From the NCBI GenBank assembly GCA_020634495.1, contig JACKBR010000023.1:1-64000 (forward strand): DNA of 64,000 nt, given 5' to 3'. The notes beneath the pieces are model-generated. The model had not been told where the DNA came from. It saw only the letters and a program-made list of their open reading frames with translations, and searched no databases. Origin of the DNA: Ardenticatenaceae bacterium. GTDB lineage: Bacteria; Chloroflexota; Anaerolineae; Promineifilales; Promineifilaceae. Positions 34,482-42,962 of the stretch are shown one piece after another (positions within the stretch are counted from its first letter, which is position 1; the number at the start of each line of letters is the position of its first letter). Both the position numbers and the translations under genes were made by a program.

Positions 34482-35804
34482 TTACTCAATTGGTCCTGGC
34501 GGGCCGGGATCAATCGGTTCCAGGCCAGCTTCTTCCAATTTGTCATTCACCATTTCAATGAGTTCTGCGCGATCGTGCAGCATTTCATAGGCACCGTGCC
34601 ATTGCACATAGTCAGCACCTTGCATCCAGGTGCCAAACTTGGCAGTGCGGCCCCAATGATGCCACAGATTGAAGTATACAAAGTCAATCGGCTCATCAAA
34701 GGGTTGGTCGGTTAACAAGCCGTTGTCCTTCAATGGCTGAATAATTTCGTCACTTTCTATCACCCAGGCATTGACTTGCTCAACCGCTTTGTCGGCGTCC
34801 GTGTAGAACGTTTCAATGAAATTGGAATTATGACATTCTGAACACACAACCTGCATCCGGGTCATATTGTCTTGCCAGGCAGGTCGCCGGGTGCTAATGG
34901 GCGCGGCAAGGTTCCAGGTGAGACGGTCGCCCACGTCATGCGTGGTGGCTGCTCCGCCAAAACCGCTCATGTGGCAGGTGGCACAGGTTGGCGCGGGGAA
35001 GTTGGTGACATCCAGCGTGCCTGGATCAGCTTCCCAATCCCAGGTGTGGCCATCTGTGGCGTAAGCGATGCCGTGCGGCGATTCTTGGTAAATTTCCCAC
35101 TGCGGATGATCTGGCCCAATGTGGCAGGCATTGCACGTTTCTGGCTTGCGTGCCTGCTCCAGGCTGAATTCGTGGCGCTGGTGGCATTCCTGACATTGCC
35201 CTACGGAGCCATCTACGGCCGGTTTGCCAACGTCGTGGCAGCTTTCACAGGCAAATTTGGTAATGGCTGGCCCTTCAATGGCATGAAGTGAGTTTCTAGC
35301 ACGAACTTTGTCGTCTATGTAGCCTCCTTCGGGAACGGCCTGGTACATCGCCAGCAGATCGGGCGAAAGCACATCCTGACCGGCATAAGCTACATAAGCG
35401 GGTAGGCCATGACGGCTCTGGTTGAACTGGGCGACTTCATTTTCGTGGCAGGTTTCACACATGGCTGTGGTTGGCTCATTTAGCACGTAGGTGTCTTCAT
35501 GCTCAATGGCTCCCGGATAATCGGCATCCACTTCGTGGCAGTCGCGGCAGGTGACTTCGGCAGCAGCCATGCTGCTGTGGCCGTACTGCTCGACAATGCC
35601 AGGGGTATTCCGGGTGTGGCACTCTACACATTCATCATCGCTGTTGGCCAGCACGTTGACTTGCTCGTCGGCGTTGGCTGGTTCTCCTGACCGGCTGACG
35701 GCCATGATGACCAGCGTTAATCCGGCAACGATGAGCACGGCGATAACGCCCAAGATGAGCAGTCGAAATGAGCTGCTGCTGTTTGATGGGGCTTCTTGAC
35801 TCAT
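34482..35804 (-). CDS. Membrane-anchored octahaem cytochrome c, hydroxylamine oxidoreductase-like
   Basis: A 440-residue protein with one N-terminal helix (LLILGVIAVLIVAGLTLVIM) and eight CxxCH sites: CVECH, CRDCH, CETCH, CESCH, CQECH, CNACH, CATCH and CSECH. CNACHIGPDHPQWEIYQESPHG is strongly reminiscent of HAO-family proteins, as is ADYVQWHGAYEML near the end, where oxidative HAOs carry the Tyr that cross-links to the active haem. HAO homologues oxidise hydroxylamine or hydrazine or, in the reverse direction, reduce nitrite or hydroxylamine. Direction cannot be decided here. AGGAGG precedes the ATG. The downstream membrane protein and the divergent NarL/GAF two-component genes are its likely context. 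Confidence 0.9.
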   Translation of the reverse strand: MSQEAPSNSSSSFRLLILGVIAVLIVAGLTLVIMAVSRSGEPANADEQVNVLANSDDECVECHTRNTPGIVEQYGHSSMAAAEVTCRDCHEVDADYPGAIEHEDTYVLNEPTTAMCETCHENEVAQFNQSRHGLPAYVAYAGQDVLSPDLLAMYQAVPEGGYIDDKVRARNSLHAIEGPAITKFACESCHDVGKPAVDGSVGQCQECHQRHEFSLEQARKPETCNACHIGPDHPQWEIYQESPHGIAYATDGHTWDWEADPGTLDVTNFPAPTCATCHMSGFGGAATTHDVGDRLTWNLAAPISTRRPAWQDNMTRMQVVCSECHNSNFIETFYTDADKAVEQVNAWVIESDEIIQPLKDNGLLTDQPFDEPIDFVYFNLWHHWGRTAKFGTWMQGADYVQWHGAYEMLHDRAELIEMVNDKLEEAGLEPIDPGPPGPIE

Positions 35805-36234
35805 TAACTATCCTCCTAACGATTTATGGTGGAAGGGTGAAATTACAAACCTCTTCCGTGGGAAACAGTTTATTTGTCCCAGGTGGATATATCTTTGCGA
35901 AAATGCAATAAACGGCCGTTTACTGACCAGATTCTCAAGTTAATGAACGGCCGTTTGGTATCGGCTTTATTCAAGAATTCTTTGGCTTTTTTACAAAGTT
36001 GTCGCAGGTGAGCCGGTAGGTTTAACCGGCGTTAAGTTTAGCATCTTGCTGCCAGGCAAGCCAGCTCCAGAGGCGGATTTTTAGTACCGGGTCTGCCAGT
36101 GTTTGAAAATAAAATTGGCCACCCGGCCATGATAATTGTTCTTTCCAGGAGCGTTGTTGCTTAAGACGAGATTAATGAACAAGGCCCTGGGCTTCTTTCA
36201 GACTGATCAATTGAGCTGGCTTACGAATTGCATT
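35805..36234. other. Divergent spacer between HAO-like operon and NarL-type regulator
   Basis: No gene is supported in this 430-bp stretch. It contains two AACGGCCGTTT copies 35 bp apart (35911-35921 and 35946-35956), T-rich runs near 35988 and a GCCGGTAGGTTTAACCGGC stem near 36012-36030. Promoters for both operons must lie here. Confidence 0.6.
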
Positions 36235-36270
36235 TTGTTTAACCAGATAGAAAAAGCTATACTTATGCTT
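36235..36270 (+). promoter_or_regulatory. Candidate leaderless promoter of the NarL-type regulator
   Basis: TTGTTT (36235-36240), 17 bp, then TATACT (36258-36263), followed by seven bases and ATG at 36271. The predicted transcript begins at the start codon; no ribosome binding site is visible. Confidence 0.6.
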
Positions 36271-36927
36271 ATGTCACGATTACGCATTTTACTTGTTGAT
36301 GATCATGAAGTTGTTCGGCTGGGCCTAAAGAGTTTGATTGAGCGCAATGCTGGCTTTGAAGTGATAGCTGAAGCTGCCGCCCAGCAGGAGGCTGTGAGTA
36401 AAGCATTAACTCACAAGCCTGATATTGTGCTTATGGATATTCGTTTGGCTGGCGGCAGCGGCATTGAAGCCTGCGAGCAAATTATGGCAGAGCTGCCCAC
36501 AACCAAAGTCATAATGCTCACTTCTTACGCGGAAGATGAGATGCTTTTTGCCGCTATTCGGGCTGGCGCATCTGGCTATGTGCTTAAGCAGGTTGGCAGC
36601 AATGATGTGGTGCGGGCAATTGAGGCGGCGGCCCGAGGCGAAGCAACATTGGACCCAACCTTAACTCAGCGGGTGTTTAATGAGATGCGCCGGTCAATTC
36701 AGCAAGAGGAATCGGCTGCATTTAGTGACCTGACGGCTCAGGAGATGCAGGTTTTGTCGCTGATTGCTGAAGGCCGTACCAATCGTGAAATTGCCGAGGC
36801 GCTGTACCTGAGTGAGGGCACAGTTCGGAATTATGTAAGCGGTATTTTGTCTAAACTGGAAGTATCTAACCGGGCGGAAGCTGCCGCCTATGCGATTCAA
36901 CACCACCTCAAAGATTATCTTCATTAA
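36271..36927 (+). CDS. NarL/LuxR-type response regulator
   Basis: A 218-residue regulator: LLVDDHEVV, Asp in IVLMDIRLA, Thr/Ser in IMLTSYA, Lys in YVLKQVG, and the C-terminal LuxR domain ([40 protein letters not shown]). The ATG at 36271 gives the standard receiver start, and an upstream ATG at 36265 is equally possible. It sits 11 bp before the GAF kinase, its likely partner, and is divergent from the octahaem operon, its possible target. Confidence 0.93.
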   Translation: MSRLRILLVDDHEVVRLGLKSLIERNAGFEVIAEAAAQQEAVSKALTHKPDIVLMDIRLAGGSGIEACEQIMAELPTTKVIMLTSYAEDEMLFAAIRAGASGYVLKQVGSNDVVRAIEAAARGEATLDPTLTQRVFNEMRRSIQQEESAAFSDLTAQEMQVLSLIAEGRTNREIAEALYLSEGTVRNYVSGILSKLEVSNRAEAAAYAIQHHLKDYLH

Positions 36928-36938
36928 GGATATGGACG

Positions 36939-38609
36939 ATGGAGAAGGGGAGCAAAATAGATTCTTATTATTTAGAAGCTATTTGCCAGGCAACGCTGAG
37001 CATCTCCCGAATTAGGGAGCTGCCAGAGACGCTGCGACATATTGTCGATACGGCACGGGAGCTGCTGGCCGCGGAATATGCGGTGTTGGCGACGTTTTCG
37101 CTGAACAATGTTGCCCAAAATTTCATCTTTTCTGGCATTGACCAGAATACGGCCGATTTGATTGCTCATCCTCCTGAAGGCATGGGGTTACTGGGCACGC
37201 TTTCTGATGAGCGGGCAGTTATTCGCGTGCCTCAGCTTTCGCAGCATCCTCAATTTACGGGTTTCCCCAAGAACCATCCAGAAATGAGCAGCTTTTTAGG
37301 AATGCCCATTGCCCAGGATGATGTGGTATACGGCCGTATCTACCTGGCAAATAAGAAAAATGGGGAGCCGTTTAGCCAGGTGGATGAACAGGTATTGCAA
37401 ATTTTCGCAGCCCATGCGGCCGTTGCCATACAAAATAACCTCCTCATTGAGTCTGGCCAGGATCAGCGCCACCAACTTCAGGAGCGAAACCGCCAGTTGG
37501 CCGCTCTGGATAAAGCGACGATGGCCATTGCAGGTGAGCTGACACTTGATAAGGTTTTGCAGCAAATCGTAGATGTTGCTCGCGAGCTGGCCGATGCGCA
37601 ATATGCGGCTTTGGGCGTGCCCAATAAGCAAGGTTTTTTAGAAACGTTTATTGATAGCGGGATGCCAGATGAAATTGCCAATGCAATTCCTCATTTGCCA
37701 AAGGGGTTGGGCCTGCTAGGAGCCATTGTCAAAGAGCGGAAAACCATTCGTATTCCCAGGATTGAGGATGATCCGCGCTCGGTGGGGTTCCCGGAAGGGC
37801 ATCCGCCCATGGTGCCATTTTTAGGTGTTCCGGTCATTGCGGGGCGAGAAACATTAGGCAACTTATATCTCACCAACAAGATTGGCGCAGATGAATTTAC
37901 TCAGACTGATCAAGATTTGGTAGAGCTGTTGGCGGCTCATGCGGCCGTTGCCATTCAAAATGCCCGCTTGTATGAACAAGTCGGCCGTTTGGCCATTGTG
38001 GAAGAGCGCACCCGCATAGGTATGGATTTACATGACGGCATTATTCAATCCATTTTTGCGGTAGGTTTAACATTAGAATCAACCAAGCTCTCGCTGCCTG
38101 GCGATCCGCAAGAAGCGGATATTTTGCTGTCTCATGCCATTGAAGCGCTGAACGCCACCATTCGGGATATTCGTAACTTTATCTTGGATTTACGGCCGCA
38201 TCGTTTTCAGGGCAATTTTGAGCAGGGTCTGGGTCGGTTGGTGCGAGAATTTCAGGCCAATACCATGGTTGCCGTCTCGCTTTCTGCTCCCAAAGAAGCG
38301 CTCGAAAGGTTGCCTGCGCCGGTGGCTCGCTCCCTTTTCCTCACCACACAAGAGGCTTTGGCCAATATCGCCCGCCATGCCCAGGCTGGGCAGGTATTCA
38401 TCAATATCGAGGCAAAAGGGAATGATGTTATTTTGCGGGTTTCTGATGATGGGCGTGGCTTTGATATGGGGCAAAATAATTACTCAGTAGGGCATGGATT
38501 ATCAAACATGCGTGCCCGTGCTGAAGATTTAAGCGGTTCGTTTGAAATTAAGTCGATGCCGGGAAAGGGCACAACGGTGAAGCTGGTTTTTCCCATTTCG
38601 TCAAACTGA
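36939..38609 (+). CDS. Double-GAF sensor histidine kinase (DevS/NreB-like)
   Basis: A 556-residue soluble kinase. Two GAF domains (about 20-175 and 190-345) share the repeated phrases PEGMGLLGTL / PKGLGLLGAI, FLGMPI / FLGVPV and AAHAAVAIQN, so they arose by duplication. The HisKA_3 box is EERTRIGMDLHDGIIQSIF. The ATPase part has QEALANIARHAQAG and VSDDGRGFD. This is the DevS/DosT layout, in which the first GAF binds haem and senses O2, NO or CO. The paired regulator and nearby HAO-like genes fit that idea, but a haem-binding His is not proven here. Confidence 0.92.
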   Translation: MEKGSKIDSYYLEAICQATLSISRIRELPETLRHIVDTARELLAAEYAVLATFSLNNVAQNFIFSGIDQNTADLIAHPPEGMGLLGTLSDERAVIRVPQLSQHPQFTGFPKNHPEMSSFLGMPIAQDDVVYGRIYLANKKNGEPFSQVDEQVLQIFAAHAAVAIQNNLLIESGQDQRHQLQERNRQLAALDKATMAIAGELTLDKVLQQIVDVARELADAQYAALGVPNKQGFLETFIDSGMPDEIANAIPHLPKGLGLLGAIVKERKTIRIPRIEDDPRSVGFPEGHPPMVPFLGVPVIAGRETLGNLYLTNKIGADEFTQTDQDLVELLAAHAAVAIQNARLYEQVGRLAIVEERTRIGMDLHDGIIQSIFAVGLTLESTKLSLPGDPQEADILLSHAIEALNATIRDIRNFILDLRPHRFQGNFEQGLGRLVREFQANTMVAVSLSAPKEALERLPAPVARSLFLTTQEALANIARHAQAGQVFINIEAKGNDVILRVSDDGRGFDMGQNNYSVGHGLSNMRARAEDLSGSFEIKSMPGKGTTVKLVFPISSN

Positions 38610-38614
38610 TGGGT

Positions 38615-39043
38615 TTAACCTGGAATAACATCCTCTGCTAAAATTTTGGCAGCGTAATCCAAAAAGTCTGTGACGGTGATGATGCCAACGACCGCATCAT
38701 TTTCTATCACGGGCATCCCCCCAAATTTATAAATACTAAGCATTTCAGCAGCCCGGTAAGCGGGCATACTTGGCTCTACCGTGATGGGGTTTGGTGTCAT
38801 GCAGCTTTCTGCGGTGACTGTGTCTAGTAATTCTTCGTCTTGCCAACGGCCGTGCAGCACCACCGGGGAGTTCATGACCAGCCGCACATCCCGATCCGAG
38901 ATAATCCCGACCAATTTGCCATTGTCCAAAACGGGCAGTTGGCGGCATCCCTCTGTTTTCATAACACCAATGACGGTGCGCATGGGTGTGTCGGGCGCTA
39001 CGCTGCTGGGGATCACGGTCATCAAATCATTTACAGTCACCAT
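38615..39043 (-). CDS. CBS-domain pair protein
   Basis: A 142-residue protein made of two CBS motifs: NDLMTVIPSSVAPDTPMRTVIGVMKTEGCRQLPVLDNGKLVGIISDRD, and SCMTPNPITVEPSMPAYRAAEMLSIYKFGGMPVIENDAVVGIITVTDFL. CBS pairs bind adenine nucleotides and act as energy or redox sensors. AGGAG is placed before the ATG at 39043; upstream in-frame ATGs are not supported. It converges on the GAF kinase with only 5 bp between. Confidence 0.9.
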   Translation of the reverse strand: MVTVNDLMTVIPSSVAPDTPMRTVIGVMKTEGCRQLPVLDNGKLVGIISDRDVRLVMNSPVVLHGRWQDEELLDTVTAESCMTPNPITVEPSMPAYRAAEMLSIYKFGGMPVIENDAVVGIITVTDFLDYAAKILAEDVIPG

Positions 39044-39353
39044 GATGTTCTCCTGAATGCTAATAAAAAGAACCTCTTTTTTGCAGTTTAATCTATTGCT
39101 TTTTGGTAGACGCATGGCAAATGTCATGAATGGCAGATGACTTTCTTCGGCAGAAATTTTGGCCAGGAGTTGTAAAATGAAATCATATTTTATGGTGCTA
39201 ATGACCAGAAATTTATCGACTTTAGACGGGCTGGGGCCAGAATGACAATCCGCTTTTATATTTATGACAATTGTCACTGGCTGTTGCAATCACTGAACCT
39301 TATCCTTTTTGCCACTATGGATAAGTAGGCTCTATTGAACAATGCTTGGATTA
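39044..39353. promoter_or_regulatory. Divergent spacer with palindrome TGACAATTGTCA
   Basis: No gene is supported. The 12-bp perfect palindrome at 39265-39276 (TGACAATTGTCA) nearly matches TGACAGTTGTCA at 40851-40862. A half site ATGACAAT lies at 39242-39249. A weak -10-like TATCCT lies 30 bp after the palindrome toward the pseudo-receiver gene. Confidence 0.5.
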
Positions 39354-39752
39354 ATGGAACAAATTCGCTTAATCATCATCGATCAGCATAAAGGAGTTCG
39401 TAACGCTTTACGTGTTCGGTTACGATCTGCGCCCAGTTTGGCTATTGTGGGTGCTGTTGATGCTGAAAAGGTAAAAAACTTGGTGCAGGCTGATTTGCAG
39501 CCAGATGTGGCTTTGCTGGGTTTATCTGGCCATAACGATGAGCTGGGGTTTATGGTTGAGTTGGTGAAGCTGCTGGTGGCCAAGGGAACGGCCGTATTGG
39601 CCCTGACTTCTTACATTGATGATTTAGCCCGTGAACTGCTTTTGCAGGCGGGTGCCAGCGATTATCGTTTGAAAACAGTAAATACCCCAGAACTTTTGGC
39701 TGAAATTGAGCTTTTAGCTGAAGAACAACGCAAACACAAGATAGATAATTGA
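39354..39752 (+). CDS. Stand-alone receiver-like protein lacking the phosphoacceptor Asp
   Basis: A 132-residue CheY-like fold (MEQIRLIIIDQHKGVR at the start). The phosphorylated Asp expected at the end of beta-3 is Gly: DVALLGLSGHN instead of DVxLLDLxxP. The first strand has a single Asp (IIIDQH) rather than a pair. The Thr/Ser (LALTSYI) and Lys (DYRLKTVN) positions remain. No output domain is attached. It is probably a phosphorylation-independent pseudo-receiver acting through binding. An ATG at 39342 is an alternative start; neither has a clear ribosome site. Confidence 0.82.
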   Translation: MEQIRLIIIDQHKGVRNALRVRLRSAPSLAIVGAVDAEKVKNLVQADLQPDVALLGLSGHNDELGFMVELVKLLVAKGTAVLALTSYIDDLARELLLQAGASDYRLKTVNTPELLAEIELLAEEQRKHKIDN

Positions 39753-39753
39753 T

Positions 39754-39786
39754 AAGGCAGCTGGTTTAGTTGCCTTGCCCCAGTTT
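39754..39786. terminator. Weak convergent terminator
   Basis: AAGGCA (39754-39759) and TGCCTT (39771-39776) form a six-pair stem between the converging pseudo-receiver and DHOD-like genes; GTTTTTA follows near the end of the latter. Confidence 0.4.
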
Positions 39787-40782
39787 TTATTCCTCTAAGG
39801 ATTTTAGAACATTCATATAATTGGCTCGTTCAAACGCTGCCGGATCAGACACATGCTTTTGGCTCATAACCCCCTGAATGCCAACAATGCTATCTTCTTC
39901 ATTTTGTTCCAGCCATTGTTCCAGCCCAGCCAGAATTTCCTTGATATATTCGATGCCATTTTTGAGTAAAACAGAGGCAACGGCCGTTACCTTTGCGCCT
40001 GCCATCATGCACTTGACAATATCTTCACCCCGTTCAACACCGCCCGTTATGGCCAGGTCTGCCTTTACCAGGCTAGACAAAATAGCCGCCCACCGCAGGC
40101 GCAGCCGCAGCTCAGATCGTGTGCTTAAGTCCAGGCTAGAAATAACTTGTCGTGTTTCTAAATCAAAGTCCGGTTGGTAAAAGCGGTTGAACAACACAAG
40201 CCCATCAGCGCCCATTTCTACCAGTTGGTTGGCCATATGCGAGAAGGCACTGAAGTAAGGGCTTAGTTTAACGGCGACAGGAATTTTTACGGCCGTTTTC
40301 ACATCCCTCACCAGATGCAAATACATCTCCTCAATTTCCTGGCCGCTAATATTTGGTTTGGTTGCCAAATAATAAATATTTAGCTCCATAGCATCGGCCC
40401 CGGCAGCCTCAATTAACCTGGCATATTGCACCCAGCCACCGCTGTAATATCCATTTAAGCTGGCAATAACAGGAATTGAAACTGCTTTCTTCGCCTGATA
40501 AATGTGGGCCAAATAGCCATTTGCACCCCGATTGTACCCCTTCATCTCTGGCAAATGTTGCAAGGCATCAGGCAAGTTTTGCTGGTTCAACGGCGTTACT
40601 TTTTCAACACCCATCCCCTGAAGCTCAATCTGTTCCTCAAACAAAGAAGGCAGCACAACGGCCGCAGCGCCAGCAATCTCCATTCGTTGTAAATTGTCAA
40701 CGTATGCCGTTAAAGGAGAGGCCGACACAATCAGCGGATTTTTTAGCGTTAGCCCAAGATATTTTGTACTCAAATCGGTCAT
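39787..40782 (-). CDS. Dihydroorotate dehydrogenase-like flavoprotein
   Basis: A 331-residue FMN barrel of the class I DHOD-like type: TKYLGLTLKNPLIVSASPLT, AAVVLPSLFEEQI, MELNIYYLA (ELN..Y in place of NxxCP), VAVKLSPYFSAF and TGGVERGEDIVKCMMAGA. The catalytic Cys loop of true dihydroorotate dehydrogenase is not evident, and the gene is not with pyrimidine genes. Such DHOD-like proteins are frequent beside redox operons; the substrate is unknown. AGGAG precedes the ATG. The palindrome at 40851 lies about 70 bp upstream. Confidence 0.87.
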   Translation of the reverse strand: MTDLSTKYLGLTLKNPLIVSASPLTAYVDNLQRMEIAGAAAVVLPSLFEEQIELQGMGVEKVTPLNQQNLPDALQHLPEMKGYNRGANGYLAHIYQAKKAVSIPVIASLNGYYSGGWVQYARLIEAAGADAMELNIYYLATKPNISGQEIEEMYLHLVRDVKTAVKIPVAVKLSPYFSAFSHMANQLVEMGADGLVLFNRFYQPDFDLETRQVISSLDLSTRSELRLRLRWAAILSSLVKADLAITGGVERGEDIVKCMMAGAKVTAVASVLLKNGIEYIKEILAGLEQWLEQNEEDSIVGIQGVMSQKHVSDPAAFERANYMNVLKSLEE

Positions 40783-41086
40783 TGATTTTTCTCCTGTCTG
40801 CCCAGCAAAGGTGGTAAATCATAGCTGATTTGTAAAAAAACCACCACCAATGACAGTTGTCAGGCTGAATTGTTACATCCAGCACTCGTTGAGTATAATG
40901 ATGCCGGTAAACTGATGAAAATATGTGTAACTTATGGCAAGCCCAGGTTTCAATTGCAAAGGTTTATCTATGATTTGCTAAACGCCTGAGTTACATATTT
41001 CTCTCAAACAAACCATACTATTGTGGAACCATCGTTAGAATAAATGGTTAGGCTTAGAACAAAAAAAGTGAAAGAGGTGAAGATCG
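40783..41086. promoter_or_regulatory. Divergent spacer with palindrome TGACAGTTGTCA and promoters
   Basis: No gene is supported. TGACAGTTGTCA lies at 40851-40862. To its right a rightward promoter TTGTTA (40870-40875), 18 bp, TATAAT (40894-40899) is well placed for control from the palindrome. A second rightward candidate is TTACAT (40991-40996), 17 bp, CATACT (41014-41019). Leftward, TATGAT reads from 40823 to 40818, with the palindrome centred about 45 bp upstream of the expected start. Confidence 0.58.
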
Positions 41087-41776
41087 ATGTCGAAAAGAGC
41101 AAGAGGCCGCCGGGCAGCTAAAAAACAAACAAACTGGCTGCTGATCGGTGGAATTGTGGTGGGTGGAATTGTTATTTTTGCTGGACTCATTGCCCTGGCT
41201 TTTCGTGAGCCAACCCGGCTGAGCCTGCTGAGTTTTTGTAACACCAACCCAGATAACTGTATCGTGCTGGGCAATGAAGATTCCGATGTGTCTGTCGTTG
41301 AAGTGTCTGATTATGGCTGTTCCCATTGCCGTGACTTTAATTTGGAAACAAGCCCATTGTTGGAAGCCCAATATGTGGAAAGCGACCAGGTAAAATGGGT
41401 GGTTGTTCCCTTTGCGCTGCAAAGCCAAACCGGGGCATTCCCCACCATGCCCTCCTCTGTCGCCGCAATGTGCGCCAATGAGCAAGGCACCTTTGCCGAA
41501 TACCATAAGGCTTTATTTGAGCTGCAATCCTCTTCATTATTTAATACCGAAGGGGGCTTTATGCAGGTTGCCGAGAATTTGGGAATGGATACAGAGGCAT
41601 TTGGCAGCTGCCTAAGCGATAATGATTATACTGACAAAATTGTAGAAAACATTACGGCCGCACAGCAGTCGGGTATTAATTCCACACCTAGCTTTTTTAT
41701 AAATGGCGAAGCTCTGGCCGGAAATCAACCGCTCTCGGTTTTCCAACAACGGCTGGATGCCTTATTGGACTCCTAA
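41087..41776 (+). CDS. DsbA-like membrane-anchored thioredoxin-fold disulfide oxidoreductase
   Basis: A 229-residue protein with a basic N-terminus, one membrane helix (LLIGGIVVGGIVIFAGLIAL) and an outward thioredoxin domain. The active site is CSHC in VSDYGCSHCRDFN; the cis-Pro loop is INSTPSFFINGEAL. It is of the BdbD/DsbA type that introduces disulfides into exported proteins. GAGGTG lies before the ATG. It is followed six bases later by a VKOR gene, which would re-oxidise it. Confidence 0.92.
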   Translation: MSKRARGRRAAKKQTNWLLIGGIVVGGIVIFAGLIALAFREPTRLSLLSFCNTNPDNCIVLGNEDSDVSVVEVSDYGCSHCRDFNLETSPLLEAQYVESDQVKWVVVPFALQSQTGAFPTMPSSVAAMCANEQGTFAEYHKALFELQSSSLFNTEGGFMQVAENLGMDTEAFGSCLSDNDYTDKIVENITAAQQSGINSTPSFFINGEALAGNQPLSVFQQRLDALLDS

Positions 41777-41782
41777 CTTTTT

Positions 41783-42244
41783 ATGAAAGAAGATTGGCAA
41801 TTACGGTTAATTCAGCTGCTGGCTGTGCCAGGGATGCTGCTGGCTTACTATTTATATTTGTTTCATGAAGGCGTCCTGGTTGTGGGCTGTGTAGTTGGGG
41901 GCTGGTTTGACTGTGGTCAGGTTAGTGGGCCTGGCGCTCAGTTTGCTTCCATTGGGCCAGTGCCTGTTGCTTTTATTGGCCTGACGGGCTATGCCGTCAT
42001 TTTTTTGCTTACCTGGCTGCGGGATTGGGACATTCCGTTGATGGATTACCTGCCAGAGCTGTTGGTTGTGGTGATTGGTTTTGCCTTCCTGTTTTCGCTG
42101 GGGCTGACGCTGCTGGAACTTTTTGTGATTGGGGCGTTCTGTCAATATTGTGTGGTTTCGGCCGTTTTGGTAACCGTTTTGTTTGGTTTGGCCATAAGCT
42201 ACATGCGTTCGGTTAATGCGGAGGGGGTGGAAGATGCGTCTTGA
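41783..42244 (+). CDS. Vitamin K epoxide reductase (VKOR) family protein
   Basis: A 153-residue four-helix membrane protein. The loop Cys pair is CVVGGWFDCGQV, the quinone-site Cys-x-x-Cys is FCQYCVV, and the conserved Ser/Gly loop is FASIGPVPVAFIGL. Bacterial VKORs regenerate DsbA using the quinone pool. There is no fused thioredoxin domain; the DsbA partner is encoded just upstream. The 3' end overlaps the CBS gene by 11 bp. Confidence 0.92.
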   Translation: MKEDWQLRLIQLLAVPGMLLAYYLYLFHEGVLVVGCVVGGWFDCGQVSGPGAQFASIGPVPVAFIGLTGYAVIFLLTWLRDWDIPLMDYLPELLVVVIGFAFLFSLGLTLLELFVIGAFCQYCVVSAVLVTVLFGLAISYMRSVNAEGVEDAS

Positions 42245-42701
42245 GTTAGTGAAGGATTGGATGAGCCGTGATGTGGTGACTGGCGCGCCGACGATGGGTT
42301 TGTTGGATGCTGACTCTTTAATGCGTGAGCATAAAATTCGTCGGCTGCCAGTGGTGGAAAACGGCCGTCTTGTGGGCATTGTTACCTATGGCGATATCCG
42401 CGAAGCACGGCCGTCCCTGGCATCTGCCGTGAGTACCTGGGAGATGAACCACTACCTGGCCAGCCTCAACATTGGCGAAATTATGACCCAGGCAACAAAA
42501 TCGGTATCTCCAGAGGCTACGATTGGCGAAGCTGCGGATATGATGCTAACAAGCAAGATTAGCGGCCTTCCAGTGGTGGATGCAAAAGGTGTGCTGGTGG
42601 GTATTATCACCGAGTCAGATATTTTCCGCATGGTGGCCCACCACTGGAAGCAAGGCCAGGATGATTCCACAAAACCATATACCCATTATGATGGAAAATA
42701 G
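42234..42701 (+). CDS. CBS-domain pair protein, second
   Basis: A 155-residue protein with two CBS motifs: VKDWMSRDVVTGAPTMGLLDADSLMREHKIRRLPVVENGRLVGIVTYGDI, and IGEIMTQATKSVSPEATIGEAADMMLTSKISGLPVVDAKGVLVGIITESDIF. It overlaps the VKOR gene, an unusual coupling of a nucleotide-sensing protein with a disulfide-forming pathway. GGAGGGGG and GGAAG lie before the ATG. The C-terminal tail is short and His-rich (HHWKQGQ). Confidence 0.9.
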   Translation: MRLELVKDWMSRDVVTGAPTMGLLDADSLMREHKIRRLPVVENGRLVGIVTYGDIREARPSLASAVSTWEMNHYLASLNIGEIMTQATKSVSPEATIGEAADMMLTSKISGLPVVDAKGVLVGIITESDIFRMVAHHWKQGQDDSTKPYTHYDGK

Positions 42702-42794
42702 GTAGCTGCTTTTTTGCTACGTAACAAAAATTGGGCCAATTGCCTTGGGCACAAGGGGCCGAACCTGGCATTAATTTATTGGGTCGATGAACCC

Positions 42795-42823
42795 TTGACG
42801 CAGCCCCAGCCCTGGGCTAGAAT
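42795..42823 (+). promoter_or_regulatory. Promoter of the ffh-rpsP-khpA operon
   Basis: TTGACG (42795-42800), a 17-bp spacer and TAGAAT (42818-42823). The expected transcript leader is about 130 bases. Confidence 0.7.
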
Positions 42824-42962
42824 TGCGCGTCTGCAAAGCAGCATGATTTTTTGCAGCCATAAGCAGCAACGTTAACCAATTGAACGTATTGAATAACGGG
42901 TTAATACCATTATTGACCCGTTTATTTTTGTCTCTGGTAAATAACCAACGCAAGGGAAAAAC

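Noticed and set aside
35805..36264. Upstream extension of the NarL-type regulator from an ATG at 36136
   Set aside because: The added 45 residues have no receiver similarity, and a good promoter lies inside the extension.
42701..42720. GTAGC/GCTAC hairpin after the second CBS gene
   Set aside because: The T run lies in the loop rather than after the stem, and the stem has only five pairs.
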